From assembly GCA_049115715.1 (NCBI GenBank), contig JAGDZQ010000035.1:138364-202363 (forward strand): 64,000 nt of DNA. Direction: 5' to 3'. Shown in pieces: positions 9,462 to 17,731 of the stretch. Position numbers and translations under genes: made by a program. How positions within the stretch are numbered: position 1 is the stretch's first letter; each line of letters opens with the position of its first letter. The notes under the pieces are model-generated. The model was not told the origin of the DNA and did no database searches. It saw only the letters and a program-made list of their open reading frames with translations. The DNA is from JAMZMI01 sp049115715 (GTDB lineage: Bacteria > Bacteroidota > Bacteroidia > Cytophagales > Cyclobacteriaceae).

Positions 9462-9489
9462 AATAATCTAATATTTGGTAGGCGATTTA

Positions 9490-9519
9490 GGTTACATCGA
9501 AAGATGTGGCCTTTTTTTT
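9490..9519 (+). terminator. Rho-independent terminator after the IDFGDG lipoprotein
   Basis: A nine-pair stem (ggttacatc with gatgtggcc, two G-T wobbles) closes a GAAA tetraloop and is followed directly by eight T residues. It lies 28 bp past the lipoprotein stop and faces the end of the convergent DUF4159 gene. Confidence 0.85.
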
Positions 9520-9536
9520 GTGATAAAAACAGAGAA

Positions 9537-10190
9537 TCAGTCTTCAGCTGTAAAAACATAGCTGATGATATTCGCTCCCATCTTAAGAGCCGCTTCTCTG
9601 ATCTCTTGTGGATCATTGTGAATGGATTGATCTTCCCATCCATTACCAAGATCACTTTCATATGTGTAAAAACAGACAAGTCTTCCTTCTAAGATAATGC
9701 CATATCCTTGAGGAGGTTTGCCGTCGTGCTCATGGATTTTGGGAAGACCTTTTGGGAAATCAAACTTTTGATGGTAGATGGGGTGGTCAAATGGGATCTC
9801 AACAAAATCAGCATTAGGAAATACTTTCTTTATTTCTATTCTAATGAACGGGTCTAACCCATAATTATCATCGATGTGTAAAAAACCTCCAGACTTAAGA
9901 TACTTTCTTAAGTTGTCGGCATCTTCATCACTAAAAACAACATTGCCGTGCCCTGTCATGTATATATAAGGATATAAGAACAGATCAGGGCTTGAGACCT
10001 CCACGATATCGTCTTCTCTTGAGATCTGCGTCCGCATTTCTCGGTTGCAAAACTCAATTAGATTGGGGAGAGCTGTCTTATTGGAATACCAATCACCTCC
10101 ACCGTCATATTTGAGCTTGGCTATCCTCAATTCTTGAGCTTGAGTGCTGATTATGAAAAGTGAACTAAGAATAAGAAAGAGAATTCTCAT
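9537..10190 (-). CDS. DUF4159 domain protein, exported
   Basis: A 217-residue protein with a signal peptide (MRILFLILSSLFIISTQAQ) and a complete DUF4159 domain: RIAKLKYDGGGDWYSNK, then LPNLIEFCNREM, the central YPYIYMTGHGNVVFSD, and GGFLHIDDNYG. This domain has a glutamine-amidotransferase-like fold in which the usual catalytic residues are not obvious, so no activity is claimed. It is the last gene of a minus-strand run, 3 bp after the HAD phosphatase stop. In Bacteroidota DUF4159 proteins often occur near Bat-type vWA genes, which here lie about 34 kb away. Confidence 0.85.
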   Translation of the reverse strand: MRILFLILSSLFIISTQAQELRIAKLKYDGGGDWYSNKTALPNLIEFCNREMRTQISREDDIVEVSSPDLFLYPYIYMTGHGNVVFSDEDADNLRKYLKSGGFLHIDDNYGLDPFIRIEIKKVFPNADFVEIPFDHPIYHQKFDFPKGLPKIHEHDGKPPQGYGIILEGRLVCFYTYESDLGNGWEDQSIHNDPQEIREAALKMGANIISYVFTAED

Positions 10191-10193
10191 ATT

Positions 10194-10850
10194 TTATTTG
10201 CTAAGAATGGACTTTACATCATTTAGGGTAAATCCCTCAAAATTATCAATAATTAAATCAGCTTCAAGCTCTTCTCTTTTGTGAGAAGTAGCAAGGGCGA
10301 TGACTTTTGCTCCGGCACTTTTTCCAGCTTTGATTCCTGAAACAGCATCTTCAAATACAATGCAGTTCTCGGGTTTTCTACCAATCGCCTCAGCACATTT
10401 AAGATATACTTCAGGATCAGGCTTGCCTTTTGTTACCATCATGTCATCGACCACCCCAAGGAAGTACTTTCTCAGGTCAAGTCCATCCAACGTGAAAATC
10501 ACATTTTCCTCTGGAGCCGAAGTTCCTACTATCATTGGGATTTCTTGATCCTTAGCAGATTTTAGAAAGGGAATTAATCCATTGGTTACCGCACGATGAT
10601 TTTTATACAAATCTCGATAGATCTCTTCCTTTTCCATACCGATTGCTCGAGCCTCTTCTCGACTTACATCAAGATCGAATACCACTTTCACCAGATCGTC
10701 TATAGTACGACCATTCATATTATTCTTATAGAATTCTTCGCTAACCTCTACACCTCTGGCGTTCGCGAGTTTTTGCCAGGCAAGAAAATGATATTCATGG
10801 TTCTCTACGATGACACCATCCATGTCGAAAATAAGTCCTATTTCTTTCAT
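10194..10850 (-). CDS. HAD-superfamily phosphatase, beta-phosphoglucomutase-like
   Basis: A 218-residue subfamily I HAD hydrolase, cytoplasmic. Motif I is DMDGVIVEN with nucleophile Asp9 and acid/base Asp11. Motif II is VGTSA (about residue 108), the motif III lysine is in TKGKPDPEVY, and motif IV is VFEDAVSGIKAG. The cap region (residues 15-85) is of the helical beta-phosphoglucomutase type. Substrate is not predictable. The gene overlaps the preceding phosphodiesterase gene by 4 bp (ATGA), so translational coupling is likely. Confidence 0.88.
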   Translation of the reverse strand: MKEIGLIFDMDGVIVENHEYHFLAWQKLANARGVEVSEEFYKNNMNGRTIDDLVKVVFDLDVSREEARAIGMEKEEIYRDLYKNHRAVTNGLIPFLKSAKDQEIPMIVGTSAPEENVIFTLDGLDLRKYFLGVVDDMMVTKGKPDPEVYLKCAEAIGRKPENCIVFEDAVSGIKAGKSAGAKVIALATSHKREELEADLIIDNFEGFTLNDVKSILSK

Positions 10851-12478
10851 TCAAATAATTCTGTAATTGGCTGACCCGTGCATGCGCTGGGAAGCGATAT
10901 GTTTAGCAATGATGAGAGGGTAGGAGCTATATCTATTATAGAGATGTACCTACTAGTTTTTCCTTGTTTTATCCCGCTACCAAAGAAAAGAATTGGTATA
11001 TGCGTGTCATAAGTATGACCTGATCCATGAGTAGTCCCTTTGGAACCATAATCGCCGAATAAATAGCCTGGCTTCATGGTGAAAAGCACATCTCCTGAAA
11101 GCTTTTTATTGCGACCATTACTCAAAAGAATTCCAAGATGATCGGCAGATGATATATTCTTTAGTTCGCTAGTAGTGTAGACTTCATATATTCCTTCCAT
11201 GGAATAAAGAATTTCTGAGACCATATTTTCCACATCCTCTTTGTTCTTTTCGGACTGGATTATTAAGTCTTGATTAAGAAACACTTGTTCATTCGAGATA
11301 CTGGAAATCCATTCACCTTCACCCAATTGTGCCGATAGGCTATTTTGTATTCCGTTTCTCAACTCTTTGGGGGACATGTATCCACCCGGCAGTTTGTTGT
11401 CCATAAGGAATTGAGGGTTTGCTACCACTCCATGATCTGCTGTAATGAAAAGAATGTATTCGCCTTTTCCAATCTCTTGATCTAGAAACGTAAGGAACTT
11501 GGAAAGATCCTTGTCAAGCTTGATGTACGTGTCTTCGATCTCAATTGAGTTTGGAGCAAAGCCATGTCCAATGTAATCTGTCGATGATAGACTCACTGCT
11601 ATAAAATCAACTATTTTGTCCTTACCCATTTCATTGGATTTGATCGCGTCTCTTGCAAAATCAAGCACTAGAGAGTTCCCAAATGGAGTTTGGCTGATTA
11701 AACCATAAGGACTGTTTTTTTTCCTTATTTCTTCCAAATTGTAAGGAAAAGTTGGAGACTCTTTCCCCTTCCATATTCGCTCATATTCGGTATCATCTTT
11801 TGTGCTTTCTACGTATTCATCTTTTGGGTATGAAAGGTTCCATGTCTGGTCAAGGTATTTATTGACCATTTTCTTATCATTAAAATCGCTAACCCATTGA
11901 GGTAATTCGTCCAGATAATAATCTGAAGTGATAAAATTCCCTGTATTGGATTCGTACCAGTATGCTCCATCAGGAGTATGCCCTGCAGGTAATATTGATC
12001 CTCGATCTTTTATAGAAACACCTATGACCTTCGACCGGAAGTTGCTTGTGAGTTTAAGCTCATCTGTTATCGTCGTTACCTGAAGGTTTCTTGGAGACAT
12101 TTTTCCAGCGTTCGATTCTGTCCCCACTCCAACTGCCAAAGTATCGCCTACGCAGTATGTATTTCTTTTGAGCACTTTGCTGTACCAATCATTTCCAATG
12201 ATTCCATGGTAGCGTGGAGTTGTGCCCGTATATATAGAAGCATGACCAGCGGCCGTTTTAGTCGGGATGTAGTTGTAATGAGCATTTTTGCTCATGAATC
12301 CTTCGTTTATTATTCTGTTGAATCCACCTTCTTCATACTTTTCTTGAAACCGATAAAGATACTCTTGCTTCATTTGATCGATCACTATTCCAACTACTAG
12401 CTTTGGTTTTTTGGTCTGAGCCTGACAGCAGCTAAGTGAATGGATTGCCAATAAGGAAAGTATGATGAGGGCTCTCAT
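10847..12478 (-). CDS. Exported alkaline phosphatase superfamily enzyme, PafA-like
   Basis: A 543-residue secreted metal-dependent phosphatase or phosphodiesterase. The signal peptide is MRALIILSLLAIHSLSCCQAQ; the two adjacent cysteines could alternatively make it a lipoprotein. Metal and catalytic motifs are in order: IVIDQM (Asp34), the nucleophile segment PTKTAAGHASIYTG (Thr73/Thr75), LSSTDYIGHGFAPNS, TADHGV, and a C-terminal metal-ligand His in THGSGHTYDTHIPI. The threonine nucleophile and overall layout match the PafA type of Bacteroidota more than classical PhoA. A promoter box lies just upstream at 12501. It leads the PafA-HAD-DUF4159 run. Confidence 0.88.
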   Translation of the reverse strand: MRALIILSLLAIHSLSCCQAQTKKPKLVVGIVIDQMKQEYLYRFQEKYEEGGFNRIINEGFMSKNAHYNYIPTKTAAGHASIYTGTTPRYHGIIGNDWYSKVLKRNTYCVGDTLAVGVGTESNAGKMSPRNLQVTTITDELKLTSNFRSKVIGVSIKDRGSILPAGHTPDGAYWYESNTGNFITSDYYLDELPQWVSDFNDKKMVNKYLDQTWNLSYPKDEYVESTKDDTEYERIWKGKESPTFPYNLEEIRKKNSPYGLISQTPFGNSLVLDFARDAIKSNEMGKDKIVDFIAVSLSSTDYIGHGFAPNSIEIEDTYIKLDKDLSKFLTFLDQEIGKGEYILFITADHGVVANPQFLMDNKLPGGYMSPKELRNGIQNSLSAQLGEGEWISSISNEQVFLNQDLIIQSEKNKEDVENMVSEILYSMEGIYEVYTTSELKNISSADHLGILLSNGRNKKLSGDVLFTMKPGYLFGDYGSKGTTHGSGHTYDTHIPILFFGSGIKQGKTSRYISIIDIAPTLSSLLNISLPSACTGQPITELFE

Positions 12479-12500
12479 GATCAGATCTATTTTAAAAATC

Positions 12501-12508
12501 CAAATGTA
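12501..12508 (-). promoter_or_regulatory. Bacteroidota -7 box upstream of the PafA-like gene
   Basis: On the minus strand the sequence TACATTTG matches the TAnnTTTG consensus, 22 bp upstream of the ATG at 12478. No good -33 TTG element was found at the usual spacing, so this is a moderate call. Confidence 0.45.
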
Positions 12509-13017
12509 GAAATTAAGATTTACTCTAATGTTAAAATAGGGTAATGATTAAGCTTTTTATACGAATGGAAAATTGAACTCATTCAATCTGGTTTTAGATA
12601 AATAAGTTATGCAAGAAGTTGTAGGAAATGAGAGAACAGATAAAAAAAGATCTTTCGATTCCCACAATCAACAAAAAGACTAATCAATCTGAAGATTGAT
12701 CGACTTCCTTCCTTGGTATACCTTTTGAAACCCAAAGATTTTTCAAGAAAACTCAGATTCCTTGTAATAAGGCCAATTTACATTTTCTATCTAATGATAT
12801 AGTCAAGGCGTCTTCAACTCTTATCAAATAGTAAGGGATCTTGAAGGTGATTCCACATGATTTTTGTCCGATATTCAAACAATGACTCCCTTGAAGTCAG
12901 ATCATTTTGGCTTCAAATTGTCGCTAATTTAGACCTGATTTAATTTGACCCTCATATTGGTCATATAATAGCCCTCCTCCCAAAGTTTCGATTCTTTTAG
13001 AATACTAAGCACCCAAA
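12509..13017. other. Gene-free 0.5-kb stretch between divergent genes
   Basis: No plausible reading frame occurs on either strand. A few short dyads are present, such as TCAATCT/AGATTGA and TTGAAG/CTTCAA, but none is followed by a T-run or looks like a known RNA. The length is more than two divergent promoters would need. I see nothing I can assign. Confidence 0.6.
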
Positions 13018-13025
13018 TATATTTG
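13018..13025 (+). promoter_or_regulatory. -7 box upstream of the PKD/CBM lipoprotein
   Basis: TATATTTG matches TAnnTTTG exactly and lies 54 bp ahead of the PKD lipoprotein ATG. A weak upstream element may be the TTTCG around 12986; no perfect -33 TTTG was seen. It would give a leader of about 45-50 nt that contains the dyad at 13036. Confidence 0.5.
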
Positions 13026-13035
13026 TCCGCATGTG

Positions 13036-13064
13036 ATAATTCCTTTAATCAATGAGGGAATTAT
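13036..13064 (+). repeat. 8-bp dyad in the leader of the PKD/CBM lipoprotein
   Basis: ATAATTCC (13036-13043) and GGAATTAT (13057-13064) are perfect inverted copies around a 13-nt loop, extendable by one G-T pair. The dyad lies between the -7 box and the start codon, so it could be an operator or an RNA hairpin. No T-run follows. Confidence 0.5.
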
Positions 13065-13079
13065 TGCCGCTTAATCAAA

Positions 13080-14939
13080 ATGGAAACCAAACCAACGAGA
13101 AAAATTATGAGAATAACAAAACTACGAAAGTTAATGAGTGGCTTGGCTTTATCGTTTCTGGTCTTCGGGCTTGCAGTGGTAACGTCTTGTTCAGAAGATG
13201 AGGCACAAAAGTTCGAGCTACTAAAGGCAGCTTTTACATCTGATATTACATCCGTTACAGAAAAAGGGACAGTGAACTTTTCAAGTGAAACAAGTGAAGG
13301 AGGACCTGATGGATGGGAGTGGACTTTTGATGGAGGTACTCCTCCAACTTCTAATGCTCAAAACCCAGCAATCGTGTATAATGAAGCGGGTACCTATCTT
13401 GTTGCATTGAGAGTAACAAGAGAGGCAAATAATGCAGGTATTTCTGTTGTTGACTCGACATATATCACTGTAGTAGACGGGCCTGTAAGTAACTTTGAAG
13501 CAGTAAGTGCTACAGAGATTAACGTAGGAGAAAGCGTAACTTTTAGAAACTTAAGCCTTAGCGGTTCCACCTTGGAATGGGCTTTCGACGGAGGCTCACC
13601 AGCAACTTCTACAGCAGCAGAAGTAGAAGTTACCTATAGTGAAGTGGGTGTTTATGATGTAAGCCTTACTAGCACGCTAAACGGATCTTCTGATACTAAA
13701 ACAGAAGAAGCAATGGTCACTGTTACATTGCCTGATATGGTTGCTGACTTTACTGTTGATTCAGAATCTGTCATTGAAGGAGCGTCAGTTACTTTCTCAG
13801 ATGCAACTACTAATGGTCCTGATAGCTGGGCTTGGACATTTGAAGGTGGAGATATCGAAACCTCAACAGAGCAAAACCCTGTTGTGACTTATGCAGTGGC
13901 TGGAACATACACAGTTACGCTTTCTGCAACACGTGCAAGTGATATGTTTAATTCGTCTGTAGAGAAAGTTGGATTTATAACTGTTAGCGCAGAGCCATTT
14001 GCGGTACCTGGTGTAGTTCAATTTAAGGATTGGAATGCGGGCGGACAAGGCGTAGGTTACAATGATACAGACGCTAATGGCCCTGTTGTTGAAGGAGATG
14101 AGGCCAATCCAAATATTGGTTTTACATCTGACGGAGAATGGTTGGAGTATACAATTGATGTTGCGGAAGCGGCAACTTATAAGGTTGATTTCGTTACAGC
14201 ATCTAATAATGCTAATCCAGGTCAGGTGAAGCTTCAAACTGATGATGGGGTTTCTGATTTGTCTGAGCAGATTGATTTCCCTAATACAGGAGGATGGCAG
14301 GCGTATACGACTACCTCGACTACTGTTGTATTGCCAGCTGGTGTTCAGGTAATCAGATTCTTTCAAGTAAGAGGGGGTTCCAATTATAGAACAATGACGT
14401 TCTCAAAATTCGAGCTTAAGGTAGTTTGTGATGAGGCGGCAAACCTTGTTGGCTGTGGAGGACATGCAAATGGAGAGACTGATATTCTTAGATGGTATGC
14501 ATTTGAAAATGGAGCTCCAGAAACTGATAAAAACAGCCTGCTTTCGGTATCAACAGAACAAGCCAATGAGGGCAACAGCAGCATTAAGTATACTTTTGTT
14601 GATGCAAATACCACACAGCATTTCGTGCTTAATAATGTGGTATTCGATGTGCCTTCCGAGGCAAGTTATAAATTGGATGTAGATGTATTCGGAGATAACT
14701 TATCAGGCGGTACTGACTGGGTGATGGAGATTTCTATGCGACCATCTAACGATATAGCCGATAGTGAAACCTATAAAGTTTGGAGTAGAAAGGCTGGTGG
14801 ATCTTGGCAGACACTCTCGGTTACACATACGCTACCTGCTGGAGAGTATATTGTTGGTTTCAAAGTGTTTACTCCAGGGTTTACCACAGATCTTACACTT
14901 GACTATTATGTAGACAATATTGTGGTGACAAAACAATAA
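13080..14939 (+). CDS. Surface lipoprotein with three PKD domains and carbohydrate-binding modules
   Basis: A 619-residue multidomain lipoprotein, signal LMSGLALSFLVFGLAVVTSC with lipidated Cys37 (Cys28 if translation begins at the ATG at 13107, which gives a more usual signal length). Three PKD-like beta domains follow (about residues 48-130, 135-215 and 220-305), shown by WEWTFDGGTPPTS-, LEWAFDGGSPATS- and WAWTFEGGDIETS-type strands. Next is a CBM6-like module (about 310-450, NIGFTSDGEWLEYTIDV) and a second beta-sandwich to the C-terminus resembling another carbohydrate-binding module. No catalytic domain is present, so it probably binds glycans at the cell surface. A terminator follows at 14964. 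Confidence 0.85.
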   Translation: METKPTRKIMRITKLRKLMSGLALSFLVFGLAVVTSCSEDEAQKFELLKAAFTSDITSVTEKGTVNFSSETSEGGPDGWEWTFDGGTPPTSNAQNPAIVYNEAGTYLVALRVTREANNAGISVVDSTYITVVDGPVSNFEAVSATEINVGESVTFRNLSLSGSTLEWAFDGGSPATSTAAEVEVTYSEVGVYDVSLTSTLNGSSDTKTEEAMVTVTLPDMVADFTVDSESVIEGASVTFSDATTNGPDSWAWTFEGGDIETSTEQNPVVTYAVAGTYTVTLSATRASDMFNSSVEKVGFITVSAEPFAVPGVVQFKDWNAGGQGVGYNDTDANGPVVEGDEANPNIGFTSDGEWLEYTIDVAEAATYKVDFVTASNNANPGQVKLQTDDGVSDLSEQIDFPNTGGWQAYTTTSTTVVLPAGVQVIRFFQVRGGSNYRTMTFSKFELKVVCDEAANLVGCGGHANGETDILRWYAFENGAPETDKNSLLSVSTEQANEGNSSIKYTFVDANTTQHFVLNNVVFDVPSEASYKLDVDVFGDNLSGGTDWVMEISMRPSNDIADSETYKVWSRKAGGSWQTLSVTHTLPAGEYIVGFKVFTPGFTTDLTLDYYVDNIVVTKQ

Positions 14940-14963
14940 GCTAGTAAATTTTATATTAATCGA

Positions 14964-14994
14964 AAGCCTTGGAAGAAACTCCAGGGCTTTTTTT
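14964..14994 (+). terminator. Rho-independent terminator after the PKD/CBM lipoprotein
   Basis: A ten-pair stem (aagccttgga with tccagggctt, one wobble) with a six-base loop leads into seven T residues. It separates the lipoprotein from the convergent glycosidase gene ending at 15006. Confidence 0.88.
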
Positions 14995-15005
14995 GTGCTT
15001 ATGTT

Positions 15006-17633
15006 TTAATCGTTATGATACTTATGAATCATCTCTGCCACTAACCCAGTCCATCCGGTTTGATGAGAGGCACCTAGCCCTTCTCCTGTGTCTCCATGGA
15101 AGTATTCATAAAAGAGAATGTGATCTTTGAAATTCGGATCGTTTTGGAATTTTAAATCTCCTCCGAATACCGGCCTTTTCCCGTTTTCGTCTTTGGTGAA
15201 AATCGAGAACATGCGTCTGCAAATTCCTCGCGTTACCTCAACGAGATTCGAATGATTACCACTTCCTTTAGGGAATTCGATTTTATATTCCTCCGTGTAA
15301 TACTCCGAATACTTGAGTAGTGATTCGAGGATCAGATAATTGACAGGAAACCATATTGGACCTCTCCAATTAGAATTACCACCGAAGAAAGAAGAATCAG
15401 ATTCTCCGGGTAAATAGGAGACGCTGAGTGTTTGCCCTTGGATTTTGAGTGTGTAGGGATTTTTATCATGAAACTTAGATAATGCTCTGATGCCAAAGTC
15501 TGAGAGGAATTCCTCGGGATCTAGCATTCTTTCAAGTATTTTTTTCATTCTAAAACCCCTAAGAATACTTAGAAGACGAGACTCACCCTTGCCCTGAGAC
15601 TCCCATCTTGAAACTAGAGAAGCAAGCCTCGGTCGCTCTTTTAGGAAAAACTCTAGTCGTTCTGTAAATTCAGTTAGATTCTTGTAATTCTTATCTCGAA
15701 GGATTTGCACTGCATACAATGGGATTAATCCAACCATTGATCGAATTTTCATTCTTTGATTTGACTTTCCAGGAGTATGCATTACGTCGTAGTAGAAAAA
15801 GTCGTCCTCATCCCAAAGATCTACATTGGAATCGCCGATGTTATTCATAGCACCTGCTATGTATAAGAAATGCTCAAAAAACTTGCTGGCCATATCCTGA
15901 TATACAGGATTCTCCATGGATAAGTCCAATGCTATTTTGAGCATGTTGAGTGAAAACATTGCCATCCAGCTAGTACTGTCAGCTTGTTCCAGCTTCGCAT
16001 CTTCTACCACGGGGTGATTGCGGTCAAAAACACCGATGTTATCCAGCCCTAAGAATCCACCTTCAAATACATTGTTTCCTTCTGCATCCTTTCTATTGAC
16101 CCACCAGGTGAAGTTCAGGGAAAGCTTATGAAATGCCTTTTGCAGAAATTCAAAGTCAGCTTTTCCATTGATCTCTTTGTCAATTTCAAATACTCGCATC
16201 ACAGCCCATGCATGTACCGGAGGATTCACATCACTGAAGTTCCATTCATATGCAGGTATCTGACCATTAGGATGCAGGTATCTGTCTTTTAGTAGAAGCA
16301 GGAGTTGATTTTTAGCAAACTCAGAGTCAATCCTGGCGATTGGGATGCAATGAAAGGCAAGATCCCATGCAGCAAACCACGGATACTCCCATTTGTCAGG
16401 CATAGACAGCACATCATAGTTGTACATGTGTTGCCATGCTGAGTTTCTACCTGTTTTTCTGTTTTTTGAAGGCTTTAATCGACCTGGATCTCCATTGATC
16501 CAGTTTTTGATATTGTAATAGTAGAACTGCTTACTCCACATCATTCCTGCCCAAGCCTGCCTCTGAATACTTTTAAGATCAGCATCCTCTACTTTTCCAT
16601 GTTTGAAATCAAAGAATTCATCGGCATCAGTGCGTCTTTCAGACTGTATTTCTTCAAAATCAGAAAAAGGATTCTCAAGATCTTCCTTACAAAATCTAAC
16701 TTTTACGGTAGAAGAACCCTTGGCCGGGACGACCAATTGGAATATGCCACTCCCTTTTGTGCCTTTTGCGGATGGGTTTATTGCCTCTTTTTTTCCATCA
16801 ACGATATAATCGTTAATTCCGTCCTTAGTGTATTTTGTGTGATTTTTGGTTCCATAAAGCCTCTTTCTGTTAGTTTCATTGTCACAGAAGGCCATCTCTG
16901 AGAGCTGATCGTCAAAGTAAATATTGAAAGATCCGAGAAGGTGATGATCGACCTTCATGCCATTGGCTCCATCCTTACGCACGGAAGGTTTTACTTTGTC
17001 TCTTCCAGATGACCAAGTGTTTCTAAACCAAATCGTAGGTAAAATCACGAGTTCGGCATCTTTATCACCTCGATTATGAACTTCCGCGGTGAGTAAGAAG
17101 TCGTCAGGGCTATTCTTGTCGTAATTGAGGTAAATGTCGAAGTACTCATCCTTATCAAATACACCCGTATCCATTATCTCAAACTCTTTCAAGTCTTTCG
17201 ACCTTCCAGCGTTGGAATCAACCAATTTAGAATACGGAAACTCGCTTTGAGGATACTTATATAGCATCTTCATGTGAGAGTGAGTGGGAGTACTGTCTAG
17301 ATAATAATATAGCTCTTTTACGTCCTCACCATGATTTCCCTCATAACTCGTAAGTCCGAAGAGGCGTTCCTTTAATATGCTGTCTTTGCCATTCCAGAAA
17401 GCCCAGGAAAAACAAATTCGTTGATCCGAATTACAAAAACCGCCAATGCCATCTTCACCCCAGCGATAAGCTTTGCTTCTGGCATGATCATGAATGACAC
17501 TTTCCCACACATTGCCGGATTCAGTGTAATCTTCCCTTACTGTAGCCCATTGTCTTTCGCTAACGTATGGACCCCACTCTTTCCATGGAGTTCCGTTTTT
17601 AGCATTTAGCAATCTCTCTTCTTCTGTAGTCAT
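15006..17633 (-). CDS. MGH1-like glycoside hydrolase (GH63-related), cytoplasmic
   Basis: An 875-residue protein with the (alpha/alpha)6-type C-terminal half of mannosyl-oligosaccharide-glucosidase-like enzymes. Characteristic stretches are KWEYPWFAAWDLAFHCIPIA, YEWNFSDVNPPVHAWAV, FLGLDNIGVFDRN, NWRGPIWFPVNYLI and the end block FHGDTGEGLGASHQTGWTGLV. It resembles the conserved group that includes yeast YMR196W, from memory of that family. The frame is open up to 17858 but would then overlap guaA; the ATG at 17633 (TTEEERLLNAKNG) is the family-like start. No signal peptide is seen. It is divergent from guaA. Confidence 0.87.
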   Translation of the reverse strand: MTTEEERLLNAKNGTPWKEWGPYVSERQWATVREDYTESGNVWESVIHDHARSKAYRWGEDGIGGFCNSDQRICFSWAFWNGKDSILKERLFGLTSYEGNHGEDVKELYYYLDSTPTHSHMKMLYKYPQSEFPYSKLVDSNAGRSKDLKEFEIMDTGVFDKDEYFDIYLNYDKNSPDDFLLTAEVHNRGDKDAELVILPTIWFRNTWSSGRDKVKPSVRKDGANGMKVDHHLLGSFNIYFDDQLSEMAFCDNETNRKRLYGTKNHTKYTKDGINDYIVDGKKEAINPSAKGTKGSGIFQLVVPAKGSSTVKVRFCKEDLENPFSDFEEIQSERRTDADEFFDFKHGKVEDADLKSIQRQAWAGMMWSKQFYYYNIKNWINGDPGRLKPSKNRKTGRNSAWQHMYNYDVLSMPDKWEYPWFAAWDLAFHCIPIARIDSEFAKNQLLLLLKDRYLHPNGQIPAYEWNFSDVNPPVHAWAVMRVFEIDKEINGKADFEFLQKAFHKLSLNFTWWVNRKDAEGNNVFEGGFLGLDNIGVFDRNHPVVEDAKLEQADSTSWMAMFSLNMLKIALDLSMENPVYQDMASKFFEHFLYIAGAMNNIGDSNVDLWDEDDFFYYDVMHTPGKSNQRMKIRSMVGLIPLYAVQILRDKNYKNLTEFTERLEFFLKERPRLASLVSRWESQGKGESRLLSILRGFRMKKILERMLDPEEFLSDFGIRALSKFHDKNPYTLKIQGQTLSVSYLPGESDSSFFGGNSNWRGPIWFPVNYLILESLLKYSEYYTEEYKIEFPKGSGNHSNLVEVTRGICRRMFSIFTKDENGKRPVFGGDLKFQNDPNFKDHILFYEYFHGDTGEGLGASHQTGWTGLVAEMIHKYHND

Positions 17634-17698
17634 GATCTTTAATTGAGGCTGCAAAGCAAATAAAAAAGAAGTATTTTCAAATCCTTTAACAAATCGAT

Positions 17699-17727
17699 TT
17701 TGGGTTAAGCTGATTCTGCTAATTTTG
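17699..17727 (+). promoter_or_regulatory. guaA promoter, apparently leaderless
   Basis: A -33 TTTG (17699-17702), a 17-nt spacer and a perfect -7 box TAATTTTG (17720-17727) match the Bacteroidota primary-sigma consensus. Only four bases separate the box from the guaA ATG at 17732, so the predicted transcription start falls on or next to the start codon. Confidence 0.75.
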
Positions 17728-17731
17728 CGGG

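Noticed and set aside
13863..14366. 167-codon frame antisense to the PKD/CBM gene
   Set aside because: Low-complexity Ile/Arg/Cys content typical of a reverse complement of Thr/Val-rich beta domains; no promoter or family.
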